The notes under the pieces: generated by a model
The model's database searches: none
What the model saw: only the letters and a program-made list of their open reading frames with translations
Told to the model about the DNA's origin: nothing
Position numbers and translations under genes: made by a program
NCBI GenBank assembly: GCA_023159155.1
Contig: JAJNNX010000048.1
Coordinates: 62,001-126,000, forward strand
Source: Ustulina deusta
Lineage: Eukaryota > Ascomycota > Sordariomycetes > Xylariales > Xylariaceae
Direction of reading: 5' to 3'
Length of the DNA: 64,000 nt
Shown here: positions 53,552 to 64,000 of the stretch, piece after piece
Position numbering within the stretch: position 1 is the stretch's first letter
How the letters are laid out: each line of letters begins with the position of its first letter

Positions 53552-54815
53552 GTCGGGCTGCAAACGCGGATGTCGGGGTCGAGAAGGTCGGGTGCTGAGG
53601 CTGACGACAAAGGCGCGTGTCGGGATGGGTCTCGCGATCGGTCGGACTCTCCGACGGTGTTTCCCACGCTGATGCGCCGGAGTCTGTGTCGCCTGTGGGC
53701 CGCCTGAGACCGCGGTCAATGTGTGCTGTAGTCGGAGAATGGATGGTTGTGAGAAGTCAATGGACGTGAAGGTCGGATAAAAAGTTGGCTACTTTCCGTA
53801 TTCTCCTTTCCAGGACAGCAATCTCATCGCTGCAGGCAGCTGGCTACACTAAGTCGGCGATAGCGTGCTTGGCAGAAGTGGGCCACTGATGAGGCTCGGT
53901 GTAGGTGCTAGGAGGTGCCTAACCGACCGAGACAGATGCCAGGGGGACGAGGACGCGGGAATAAGTAGAATGAACGAATATATATATGGATACCACTGTA
54001 TGTCCCTTCTGCTCAGCTCCAAAATGGATCGAGGCCGGAAGACGACGGAATTCTTGCTGCCGATGACAGTGGTCGAGGGCGAATAGGACTTATATCCCTA
54101 GGTCGGTAGTGTAAGTATTTTAGGAACATCAGGCGGAGTGCTGGGACTTGGTTTCTGGCTGAACAAAAGATAAAAATCCAGAGAAGCTATTCGTTATCTG
54201 GATAGGCGGTAGGCAGAAAATCTACCTTAAGTACATGTACCATAGGTAGCGAATTGACACTGATCGCAAGCTGTCTAGAGTGTACAAACTGCTGCTGTGG
54301 TAAGGAGCCTCAGCGCCACCAGCCACTAACGACAATGAATCCTATGGCAACAGAACCACCCAAGGTATTTGGAGACATTCAGCCCCAAAGTCCCTCTCCA
54401 TAGGTACGTGGCTTATCAAGGTATCCACTAAGTAGCGCCAAACTCTTTGCAGCAGTAGGGGTCTTCCAGCTGATGACGTATGAACCTAGGTACCAATCGA
54501 TTTTAGTATTCTCAAGGACCTTTAGCCCTAGGGAGACTTTGTACAGAGAGCTTCACTGCGATTGCGTGTCGCTACATGTAGGTAGTATGTCTACATACAC
54601 GTTTTATTCATCATCATAGTAATACCTACTATTACTCATTTTCATGCATTCACTAACGAATCAATATCATTGGCACGGCAGAACGGCAGAAGCACCTTGG
54701 CATAGGTAACAAAGAGCGACGTCTTTCGCTTCAACACTTTGGATTGATATTGATCTGAAACTTTTTATTATTACCTAGTGCTACCACAACATCGTGCTTC
54801 TCTCGCTCTGTGTTG
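53552..54815. other. intergenic region
   Basis: VPS74 promoter and leader on the left. No gene is supported. TACCTAGG-type words occur near 54236 and 54484. Confidence 0.4.
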
Positions 54816-55790
54816 TCACTGCCGAAACTCCTCACCTCGCACCCAATGAGCTTGAGCTCCGAAGGCCTTGTCGTAGTCGACCAGGGTGAAGCGATAGTGA
54901 ACCTTGTTGTTCTTGACACGGTCGATGACCTCGGCGCAACTCTTTTCAGAGATGGGGATAGTCTGTACCATGGGGACCAGATTTTTCTCGGCAGCAAATT
55001 CCAACATCGTCAAGCACGCTTGAGGGTCGAGAGGTAATCTTGGAGCATGGACGCGTGTTGCATGTCGGTGGCGCTCAGCACGAGGACAAACTTTAATGCC
55101 AACAGCTTAGCCCAGTTCTTCTCCCGGCTGCTCACAGAGTGCTTGGCGCCCAATGCCAGAGCGCCATCCTTCTTGTTAGGCGAATGAGAGATGACCGTCA
55201 CCTCGGCCCCAAGCGCGTTCGCGAATATGACGGCGAAGTGCCCCCAGCCCACCGAGGCTAACGATAGCAACCTGGTAACCGGGACCTATGCACGCTTGTG
55301 TTAAGGACTCCCATACGGTCAAACCGGCGCAGAGCATAGGTGCCGCCAGATAAGAAGCTATTGCATCTGGTATAGAAAGCACCATGTACTCATGAGCCCA
55401 GATTTGAGATGAGTAGCCACCTTAGCTGGTAGTCCCATTCCGGTCGGCTTCCTTAGATAGGGACCTCCATAGGTATGCGGGTGTATGCGTGTGAGCAGTC
55501 GGAAGTAAGGTTTAGAATGCTGTATTGCGACTCGCCAACTTGGTGTAGGCAATAATTCTCATTGTTGCTCCGGCACTGAGGACACTTCATGCAAGACCAG
55601 ACCTGAGCGCCCACGCCAACACATCCCAATATTAATATCAATGTCGTGTTTGCCAAACTTCTTTGACTTAAACTGCGTAGCATTATAATGGTTAGCATGA
55701 CGCTGATGGATGGTAATACGGATTGGTGCAATGAAGGGAAGACCTACGTTCTGCCTTTTAAAGTCTTGATATTTGCCAATCTCATGAATC
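54816..55790 (-). pseudogene. second zinc alcohol dehydrogenase pseudogene (ADH6/CAD type)
   Basis: Pieces of one alcohol dehydrogenase lie in order on the minus strand but in several frames: KKFGKHDIDI (about 55660), GVGAQVWSCMKCPQC with the structural zinc cysteines (C-x2-C-x2-C-x7-C), APMLCAGLTVWESL, a VSLGGLG nucleotide loop, FANALGAEVTVISHS, and the C-terminal SCAEVIDRVKNNKVHYRF ending at 54816. About 50 residues that should hold the catalytic zinc Cys and the GHE motif are missing between the first two pieces, and at least three frame changes follow. It belongs to the same broad family as the remnant at 2638-3600, with different lesions. Confidence 0.82.
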
Positions 55791-57423
55791 ATGAAACCTT
55801 CGAACTCATCGGAATAGCGGCATATTATCGAACACTTATATCAAAATATTAAAATATGGAGTTTCATGATGAATTCTAAAGCATTTTGATTTAGTACTGA
55901 TTTGGTCGATGTGAAGGGGTTTTATGCTCAGTGAATGGTTTTAAATTGCTCCTATCTAAAGGCGACTCATGCTTTCTAGTCAGCAAAATACTATCTCCAA
56001 GTTAGAAGCCGAGTGCTGCTCATATGCCTGTTCGTTTGAGATCTGACGCCATTGATAAGTCTGATGGGCAACAATACATGATAGTGAGCTAGGAGAAAAA
56101 AAAAGAAAAAAACAATCCTATCTCTCATTGGACCCGAGGACATTCACGAGGTTATATTGCAAATCATCCAAACGTGGTGTTGCCGTTTTGACCATCAAGT
56201 TGTCTGTCTGAACATCGATTGTCGAATGGGAGAGACTACCTACGCAAGGATGGGAATGCGGAGACGTGTTTTAAAAAGATTACCGTACGATTGCCTACCT
56301 GGTTAGGGCAGGTGGTTTTGAAACATGATGCATCGCTTTCTGCATAGTAGATCTTCACCTACCTACTCATATAAATTCATATAAATATAGATTTCCCAAG
56401 ATTGTACCTACTTTCCTAATTTAGACAGAGTAGCCCAGTTATTTTAGAGTGCCGAAAAATCCAATACATTCCTCAGTGTCTACTTTGATTTTCGAGCCGC
56501 CGACTATCCTTCACTTCACCCATCTAGTCTAGTATACTTAGTTAGTATAATACCGCCTGACATCAAATGCCTACCTATCTGGGTATTCGTTTCGTATACC
56601 TACTTATCTAGTATAGGTAGGTATATACCTCCTAAATCCACCTACAAACCCAAGATGGTGTAATATACGTTGGCCAAGCTCGAGACTAGGTAATCAACCT
56701 GCCTGCCTAGGTCGTCTCTCGGAGAGTCGGCTCTGGAAGCCGTGATTCGCAGCACACCGCGTTCCGCTGCGGCACTTCGGATCCTTTCATCTCAGAACCC
56801 CCCCTGCGCTGGCGATCAGTTCCCGCCCGTGGACTGTCATCCATTGATCTGAAACGCCCCCCCCCCCCCCCGGAGGGGCAGATTAATTACATCAGCTTGC
56901 GGCCCGGCAACGGGGACTGTCCTGCCGGGTTACCCAATTCCACGAGTCCGGCGTTCCCCGACCGCCGCTCCTCCTCCAATTTCGGCTCGGTCATCTGCTT
57001 GGCCTGAGAATCTTGCCAAATCGGGCCTCCCACTAACCATGTGCCGCGGGCGGTCGAGCCGAGCTGCATACTGCATCCATACTGCTTTCACCCGAGCACG
57101 GTCGAGAAGAGACTCAAACTAGGAAACAGATAGCAGATGGACTACCTACCTACTCCTGGGGATGGATATTTCCCCGTCCAGGAACAGGAACAGATGCTGC
57201 AGTGCGAATGTGTGAATAGATCGAGCTACTTCTACCCATGCACTTACGCTAAGTACACTACACTACCTTTATCGGTGAGACACCACCACCCCCTTTACCT
57301 AGCCCGGCACTCGTGAGTTGTGAGTCGTGATACGGATGTATGTCGCGGCGGGATCAGCGACCGTAGAATGAATGGGCAAGGGCCCCTTGTAGACGAGGCG
57401 GCAGGGTGATTCCACGCGGCCAA
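55791..57423. other. intergenic region
   Basis: No gene is supported. It holds a C15 homopolymer (56857-56871), TACCTACC/GGTAGGTA words around 56350-56640 and, at the right, the GH45 promoter. A minus-strand frame at 56887-57069 has no recognisable features. Confidence 0.4.
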
Positions 57424-57430
57424 TATATAA
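57424..57430 (+). promoter_or_regulatory. TATA box of the GH45 gene
   Basis: TATATAA, preceded by CCAA, lies 114 bp upstream of the ATG, a fitting place for a strongly regulated secreted enzyme gene. Confidence 0.55.
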
Positions 57431-57543
57431 GGCGACAGGATCCCGTGCATCTGGCACCACAGCTCTAGCCGCTCACGCAACCCGCCCCATACACACAGGA
57501 CTGACTCCCTCGCCGCGGAAGCCTCGACGCAAAAAAAAAAAAA

Positions 57544-58447
57544 ATGCACACCAAGACGGCCCTCGGCCTCCTCGCGGCCCTGGCGGCCACCGCCCCCGCC
57601 TCCGCCGCATCGGGCAACGGCGTGACGACGCGCTACTGGGACTGCTGCAAGCCGTCGTGCGCGTGGAGCGGCAAGGCGTCCGTGTCCTCGCCGGCGCGCA
57701 CCTGCGACAGGAACGACGGCCTGCTGAGCGACGCCGACGCCGTGTCCGGCTGCGACGGCGGCGTGGCCTACACCTGCAGCGACTATTCCCCCTGGGCCGT
57801 CGACGACGACCTCGCCTACGGCTTCGCGGCCACCGCCATCTCGGGCGGCTCCGAGAGCACCTGGTGTTGTGCCTGCTACCAGTACGTCGTCGTCGTTGTT
57901 CCCATCCTCCCATCCTCCCTACCTACCGAAATTCTCTCCATCTTTTCCTTTCTTTCCTTTCCTTCCCCTTTTCCCCTCCACACCTGCATTTATAATTCTC
58001 ACCCCCCTCCCCCTACCCCACACATACACATACACATACACATACACATACTAACCCTCCCCTCCTCCCAGACTCCAATTCACCTCGGGCCCCGTAGCCG
58101 GCAAGACCATGATCGTGCAGAGCACCAACACGGGCGGCGACCTAGGCAGCAACCAGTTCGACCTGCTGATGCCGGGCGGCGGCGTCGGCCTCTTCGACGG
58201 CTGCCGTTCCGAGTTCGGCCAGTCGCTGCCGGGCGCGCAGTACGGCGGCGTCGCCAGCCGCGCCGACTGCGACGCCTCCTCCATGCCCGCGACCCTGCGC
58301 GCCGGCTGCTACTGGCGCTTCGACTGGTTCCAGAACGCCGACAACCCCTCCGTCACCTTCGCCCAGGTCGCCTGCCCCTCCGCCCTCACCGCCGTCTCCG
58401 GCTGCACGCGGTCCGACGACGGCTCCTTCCCCGCTGCTTCCGTTTAG
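57544..58447 (+). CDS. secreted endo-beta-1,4-glucanase, GH45
   Basis: Two exons, 57544-57881 and 58072-58447, give 237 residues. Residues 1-21 are a signal peptide. The GH45 signature [12 protein letters not shown] starts at residue 28, with Asp33 the catalytic base. [16 protein letters not shown] follows, with Asp143 the likely catalytic acid, then [10 protein letters not shown] and the C-terminal [16 protein letters not shown]. The enzyme cuts cellulose internally with inversion. There is no linker or CBM1, so it is a single-domain form. The 190 bp intron is long for this genome and contains pyrimidine runs and a (ACATAC)n tract. Thirteen consecutive A directly precede the ATG. A predicted frame that reads through the intron gives a nonsense tail. 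Confidence 0.95.
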
Positions 58448-59155
58448 ATCCCCTACCTTGGGTAACCTACCTAAGTAAGTACTTACCTAGTGGCAAGAAA
58501 AAGAAAGAAAGAATGAAAGAAAGGGAGAAAGAAAAAAGTTGGCCGTTGTGATGCTGCTTTCGTCGTCTGTATCAGTTTTCCGCTGGTTTGTTTTCGAAGG
58601 CTGCATGCATGGTGCGCTCGCTTATCGCCGATTGATTCTATCCAGAGGGTGTGAGTTCTGCTGTCTCCGCAAAAGAAATAGATAGACACACAAGCGGCTT
58701 CTTTGCTCCTATCAACCACAAATTGGCGGAGAGTTTTCGTTATCTTTCATCCTAGACTTCATGTATTAGGTATATTCTGCCTAGGCCGTCTGAACTAGCG
58801 CAACAGTAATTATACAGTACAATTGACAAAATCAGAACCATCAATTCCCGTGCTATTATCTAGAGCCCTCGTCTCTACGGAGGACTTGTTTCCTTCAGGA
58901 AATAATAGCCCGGTGTTTCTGTGGATTCCTTGTATCTCTGATGCCAAGGCGACACTAGAAACATTGCATTCGCCTTGATCCATAGCTGCCGAAATGTTCG
59001 CTGACTGGAACCATAGAAAATCCCCATTGGTTCGGTAAGTCAGGACCCTCGTTTAAATCCCCGCTGTGCCCCTCAAATATGTACATCGAATACAGCTCAT
59101 TACAATTGTGGTGACGTAAGACGGACAGCACCTGCACCGGATAGCAGCTAGCAAG
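58448..59155. other. intergenic region between convergent genes
   Basis: 3' flanks of GH45 and of the Zn2Cys6 gene. AACCTACCTAAGTAAGTAC-type words lie directly after the GH45 stop. No gene is seen. Confidence 0.45.
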
Positions 59156-61579
59156 CTACAAATCGCCGCTCAGGAAGCCCCCGGACGAGACGAATTGCAT
59201 CTGATATTCTCGAAGGCTCGCCCAATTTCTAAGCTCTTCTTCCTCATCCTGCGGCCCCATTGTGCCTGTGGTAACACCCACTACGGCGGCCGTCCCAGAC
59301 CTTTCGAGCTTAACGAGGATTTCGATGAATCTGGTGAGGTAGTCCTCAGCTTTGATGGCGACGGGACCCTTGTGCTCAGAGGCGCCCTCTACTAACGTGC
59401 TAGCCACCTGCCGAACTTTGTTGATGATCGACTGTCCGTTTGGCTCCAGATTGCGCTGGCTGATGGAAGCCAGAACGGCGAATAGATCTTGTACGATTAA
59501 TTCTCGTTCCTCGGCTACCATCTCATCCCTATCATCCTTCGCTTCTTGAGCATTCTCAGGATGAGCATCTCGAAGGTTAAGATAGCGCTCCACAAAATAG
59601 GATCGTGTCGCGAGCTGAGAGGCATGAATATTAGCCTTTTGTATTTCGGATTGCAGCTGACGTCGTCGTAAGGGTTCAGCGAGCGCTCGTCGGACGTCGT
59701 TCTCCGGTTGCGATTCGGGGAAGGCAGGTGGACAATATTTAAGTCCTGCCTGATCTATCTCTGCCGAATCATCCTGATCAGCGTCGACTTTGACGATTTG
59801 CAATTGCGGAGGCAGATCCTCTATTGCTTGTTTCGCGGACACGAGGCCGTTGCTAATGATATTCTTTTGCGGGCTCCAGTCGAAGAAGTTAATTCCATAG
59901 CACATCTCAACCCCGATCAGCTCATTCATCGTCATGTATATACGGGTATTTCTATTGAATCCAGTGATGAGGGAGACGGTCCCCTCCGGCTGTGCTAGGA
60001 TCTGGTCGGAAAATATATACTCATCATCAACCTCGACGGGTTGTTCTGGGTACGGTTCCTGCGTGGTTGGTGGAGGCAGAGGTAATTCATTGATGGAAGC
60101 CCCTAATTGGGTCATTGATCTGAAAACATACTTAGTACGCATTCCGAACTCTCGATTGAAAACATGTGATGTCCGTGTGACTTACCGAATGCCCGCGACC
60201 ATGACCCAGAATATTCGCTTGCCTATCTGATCTTTAATATGATCAACTGGCTTGTTTGCTATTGAATTCGCTGCGGCAGCAAGGTCGGGGAGATAACCAG
60301 CTAAACTGGATAGGTCTCGTGGTCGATGGGTGCCAAGCTCTCTACAAAACGACATAGTCTCGGCCAAGAAGCGCCTGCACGGTTTCCATTGCAAGGTATA
60401 ACCGGCTGCCAGACCCAGGAAGTAGCTGGTAGCAGCATCATCGACACTCATCTCGTGTTTCGCCATGAATGTAGTACCTCGCGCTTCGAGAGCAATAGAA
60501 CGACAATGGTCTATCATGGTAATCGCTGTTGGGAAAAGCCCAGCGCTGTGCTGGGCTTTCAGATGTGCACGAGCACTGCGAGGGAAAGATGCGACTAAAA
60601 TGCCGATCATGCTGGCCAAAAGCGCCAAGAACTCGCGATTTGTTCGATCAGCCCGACTCGCAAGCGCCTGGCGGAACGACGGCTCGTGTGGGAAAGGCAT
60701 GAGAGGATGGATATACGTGAAGAAGTCGTCGACCAACAGCTGTAAGACGGGCCACGGTGCAATGGCCTCGGCATCGAACGCAACGGGGTCGTCGGCGGGA
60801 GCAACGGCCATTAGGGAATCGGTGGCACTGTGCGGCGCTGGCGATGCGTCATCAAGTTGGTGGCGCTTTGCGGCCCTGGCTGCCTCGGCGTGTTTGTTTG
60901 GAGGGCCACGGCGTTTCATTTCCCGTCTGAAGGTGCATTCGACCTGGAGATCCGAGCATGGCTTGCAAGGCGGTCCAGACTCATCACACTATGCAAGGGC
61001 CTGTCAATGTGCTGCGAGCGTAAGGCGACACGGGTGGCAACATACCTTGACCTTGCGCTGACTACACATGTCGCAGGCGCGACGAAGACGGGTGACCTTT
61101 TGCGACGCATGGGTGGCGGCGATGGGTGCTGTGAGGGCGGGATTCGCAAGCGACGAAGAGAACTCCGTTTCGCCCATCTGCAGCGCGGCTGATTGTGCAT
61201 ATCGCTGGGCTAGGTCGTTGCTCGTCGGCGACATGGGGGGCCCCGATGCGGCCTGCAAGACCTGGAGGCCATGATGCGCGATCGCAGGCCCCGGCGATGT
61301 GAGGGCCGGGTCGTCATAGAGGTCTGGATGTGGTGCGGGCGTGGTTGGCAGCTGGTGGTTGTGATCGCGACCGTGGTCGTGGTCGTGGTGATGGTCTTGG
61401 TGATGGTCTTGGTGGTGGTCTTGGTGATGGTCGGGGTCGTGATGGTGGTTGTGCGGTGGTGGAGTGGGCGGCTGGGTCAGGATGTGTAGGTCGTGTTGTT
61501 GCTGAGGCTGGTGTTGGGGTGCGGCGAGGGTTGTGACGTCTGCAGAGGCAGCTGCATTAGCCTCGGGATAAGAAGCCAT
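59156..61579 (-). CDS. Zn2Cys6 transcription factor
   Basis: Three exons, 61579-61046, 60988-60186 and 60119-59156, give 766 residues with all phases intact. The ATG at 61579 is chosen because codons upstream of it show no conserved features. Residues about 20-70 are low-complexity, with a stretch made largely of His, Asp and Gln. The binuclear zinc cluster spans Cys169, 172, 179, 186, 189 and 196 (C-x2-C-x6-C-x6-C-x2-C-x6-C), split by an intron after KVK, and is followed by a basic linker (KRRGPPNKHAEAARAAKR). A fungal-specific transcription factor middle domain follows (FFTYIHPLMPFPHEPSF, GKRIFWVMVAGIR). It should bind DNA in the nucleus; targets are unknown. It is convergent with the GH45 gene, which does not by itself imply regulation. 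Confidence 0.88.
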
Positions 61580-62331
61580 CGACGAAAGGCGCAAAGGCGG
61601 CGGTCGGGAGCGTGAACCGCGGAGAGTTGTCGGCGGATGTCCGGCGAATCTTCGTGAGAAAGGCGGGAGAGCGAGCTCGATGTGGCCGGTCAGGATGGCA
61701 AGAAGAAGCTTGTGTGGGACCCACCTTCGATGTCCTCTGGCCAATACCATCAGAAAACGCGGGGTTGTGCACTGTGCAAACTGCACTGTCATCCCTCCCC
61801 CCCTTTTCCTACACGTAGTAAGGCCGCACCAATGGTACCACGCCAGTCCAACATATCTTCCAATTCGCGAACAAACGTTGGTTAAAACTGGTAAAGAAGA
61901 AGTTATATTGATACCATTCATTTTAAGCACGCCTACCTATTTCAATGTAATTTACAAGCAGTGGTTGGCACCAAGAGTTGAGAGATAGCTAGATCCAGTG
62001 GGATGTACCTACTTTGAGACTTGGAATTTCTACATACATATATAGTGGCGAGTGGTGCTGGCCCATCCGACAATAGGTACCTACCTAGTACGCATAATGG
62101 GGCTGCGTCGTGCAGCTGCAGAGTTGTACGTGTATACCGGAGTGGTAGACGCTGCAGTAGCAAGCCGCTTTTATCCGCCCTCCTTTCTCTGTACCGATCT
62201 TTTACTACTCTCCTTTTCACTGCGTTGTCTATTACTTTTGCTACCTTGACCACTAGATGTTAGGTTTGGCATTTTAGAATAGAAGGGGTTTGCAATAACA
62301 ACGTGAACTTTCTTTAGAAATATATTCTAGC
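61580..62331. promoter_or_regulatory. divergent upstream region of the Zn2Cys6 gene
   Basis: Promoter and leader of the regulator, which reads left. An AGGTACCTACCTAG word occurs at about 62075-62088. Several overlapping short frames have no family features. Confidence 0.4.
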
Positions 62332-63334
62332 ATGCTGCTTACTCTAAACATTTCATTACTTCGACGTGATAACCAGGAATTTACGTCTGTGATGCTGAAC
62401 AGTACACAGACGGTCCTGGATAATGTTTCCGACACTGTCTGGGAGTGTATGATGGAACAAGGGTCGTCTGTTGCACTTCGCAACGCAGAATTCGGGGAAA
62501 TATCCGTGCCAGATTACTTCATTAATGTATTCTTTGGGCTGTCTCGCCTTTCGGAGCATGGCGGCGATAGGATGAACGTCCCAGATTTTTTTGCACCCTC
62601 TGGTCCGGATGAGTTGTGGTTTTGCCTTGCCCCTGAATCGGATAATGAGCCGTGTACATCTGAAGATCAGTGGAGGGAAGATTTCAAACAGGGCCAGGAG
62701 AAGAGCTGTCAATTTGTCGAACCACTACCTGACGAGGGAGTCGGTAGTGAGCAAGGTGTACCAGGAATGTATCTTGTTCAAACCTTTCTCAAGAGTTTCG
62801 TTGGGCCCCTCCCGGCCTATAAGTACACTAAATTCACACAGCCAGACGACGAAATTCGGCGACTGAAAACTGAGACAAGGAGGCTAAGGCCGAAAACTGA
62901 GCTATTTGGAACTGTCACTATATACAAACGATCAAATGCACTAGCTTACAAGGCCCTATCATACACATGGGGAGATGAACTAAACAACTGTATATTCAAG
63001 ATCTGGCAGAGAGAGCCCAGCGAAAGCATTCCTTGCGGAAGCAGAGTTACTATATCCTGCAGCAATACTAAACTCAACGGCCCATTAAATCTGAAAGATT
63101 CATCCGGCAGCTATCTCAAGTATCTGCATTCTCCTCATCATTTCATGATTACGAAAAAACTTCGGAGAAGCTTTACAGGGTTGTGTACGTCAAATCGATT
63201 GCTAGTGCGATTAATGCTTTGTTTATGTTTGGATTGATGTTATATGTATCAATCAAACTGATCCAGAGGAAAAAGGGCACCAAGTGAAGAACATGGATCG
63301 CATCTACAAGCAAGCTTGCCAAACAATGATATGA
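62332..63334 (+). pseudogene. broken HET-domain gene
   Basis: An open frame of 301 codons from the ATG at 62332 begins with a segment I do not recognise and reaches the start of a HET domain (about 62840-63000: DEIRRLKTETRRLRPKTE, then LAYKALSYTWGD). The frame then ends at 63237. The next HET block, YVWIDVICINQTDPEEKGHQ, is encoded directly afterwards in a different frame (about 63225-63334) and stops at a TGA; a TAA precedes it in that frame. The middle of the domain and everything after IYKQACQTM are lost. A functional HET protein usually runs several hundred residues further. It is unrelated in position to the intact HET gene at 15103-18013. Confidence 0.7.
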
Positions 63335-63562
63335 CTCAGCAGCATGTCTGCTGATGTCATGCCAGTGATTGATTTGGTCAGCAACTTTACTAGTCGAGGG
63401 AATAAAGGACCCAACTTCGACGTTTACGAAGAAGGCAACCCCAAAAGAACAGTGGGCGCGCTCTGGCAGATCTCTTAAGTCGACCATGATTTTCTAGAAG
63501 GTGGATCATACAAGATGTCGTTTTTTTCCAAAGCAAAAGTTCTTTTATCCCCCTGTCATCCA

Positions 63563-64000
63563 TCACCCGAAAGATGCCTTCCGAGTAATCGCGCCGTCTA
63601 GTGGCATGCCTGCTGTCAGCCGCGCCCACGTGTCGACCCGCCAGATATACACGAACCAGCGGTCCGCCGAGATTTCATCTACGACATCGCTCCGGAGCCA
63701 GAACCCGGCCGTGTTCGTCTTCCGGACCCATGAGAAGGTCGATAGGACCTTGATGCCGTCGGTACGGATGGCGCGAGCCGACGTCGTCGTGTCGCCCTTC
63801 TCGTCGTCGAGGAGCACCGCCCGCAGGTTGCGCGGCAGGTCCCCATACTTGCGCTGGTTCCAGAACACGAGCACGAAGTGTGGGTAGTTCAGGTCGGACG
63901 CCGTGAAGTCGGGAAAATGGATCGAGTACTCGCTGATGCCGCCCAGGGGAGGCAATAAGTCTCTCGCCAGCACGAGCGTACCAGCGGGCCAGACGCCGCG
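63563..64000 (-). CDS. hypothetical protein, C-terminal part, runs off the window
   Basis: The frame is open from the window edge (64000) to the stop at 63563, about 145 codons; its 5' end lies outside. Only a GTG at 63973 is available as a start inside, so it is partial. Composition is normal for a globular, possibly secreted beta-rich protein (ISEYSIHFPDFTASDLNYPH, FVLVFWNQRKYGDLP, WFVYIWRVDTWARL). I do not recognise the family. Third positions are G/C-rich, which supports coding. Confidence 0.55.
   Translation of the reverse strand, partial: RGVWPAGTLVLARDLLPPLGGISEYSIHFPDFTASDLNYPHFVLVFWNQRKYGDLPRNLRAVLLDDEKGDTTTSARAIRTDGIKVLSTFSWVRKTNTAGFWLRSDVVDEISADRWFVYIWRVDTWARLTAGMPLDGAITRKASFG

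Overview
The window is nuclear DNA from a filamentous ascomycete (Pezizomycotina, probably a Sordariomycete; the species cannot be told from sequence alone). Genes are interrupted by short GT-AG introns, mostly 37-75 bp, often with a CTRAY-type branch site. The protein families are typically fungal: HET domain, Zn2Cys6 regulator, DUF3433, GH45, fungal GH18 tail, reducing PKS with a reductase terminus. Repeats carry the signature of repeat-induced point mutation (RIP): pure transition differences and kilobases of almost only A and T.

Layout. 1-8 kb: a small secreted six-cysteine protein; a broken zinc alcohol dehydrogenase fused end to end with a rearranged polyketide synthase C-terminus (KR piece, ACP remnant, thioester reductase); an intron-bearing tRNA-Ala(TGC); a secreted cyanophycinase-like S51 peptidase. 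9-12.5 kb: the ribosome biogenesis gene SURF6/RRP14 and a hypothetical membrane protein. 15-23.7 kb: a fused ankyrin-HET gene, a solo LTR, a decayed GH18-type gene tail and an F-box gene. 23.8-34.1 kb: a stack of three mobile elements. A TIR element of about 0.5 kb has a 4 kb LTR retrotransposon inserted in its right end (5 bp target duplication ATGGC), and that element holds a second, 5.8 kb LTR retrotransposon (target duplication TTATT). 34.8-38.1 kb: a 5'-truncated MFS transporter and a DUF3433 membrane protein cut by one in-frame TAG. 39.6-44 kb: two unrecognised proteins and an intact nine-exon short-chain dehydrogenase. 44.7-53.6 kb: a housekeeping block with HPC2 (HIR histone chaperone), RPAP1/RBA50 (RNA polymerase II assembly) and VPS74/GOLPH3 (Golgi glycosyltransferase retention). 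54.8-64 kb: a second alcohol dehydrogenase pseudogene, a GH45 endoglucanase, a Zn2Cys6 transcription factor, a broken HET gene and a partial unknown gene at the edge.

The window therefore joins conserved core genes (SURF6, HPC2, RPAP1, VPS74) to an accessory, decaying region. Several pseudogenes carry stops that one C-to-T or G-to-A change would explain, which fits RIP or RIP leakage around the repeats. I do not see a working biosynthetic cluster: the PKS and both alcohol dehydrogenases are broken. The strongest structural observation is the polarity of mutation in the two nested LTR pairs: in each LTR the side facing the element's interior is mutated and the side facing the flank is preserved. 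Exon structures were worked out by hand from splice signals and reading-frame continuity; those that close into a full frame (SURF6, ANK-HET, F-box, SDR, VPS74, GH45, Zn2Cys6) are the most secure.
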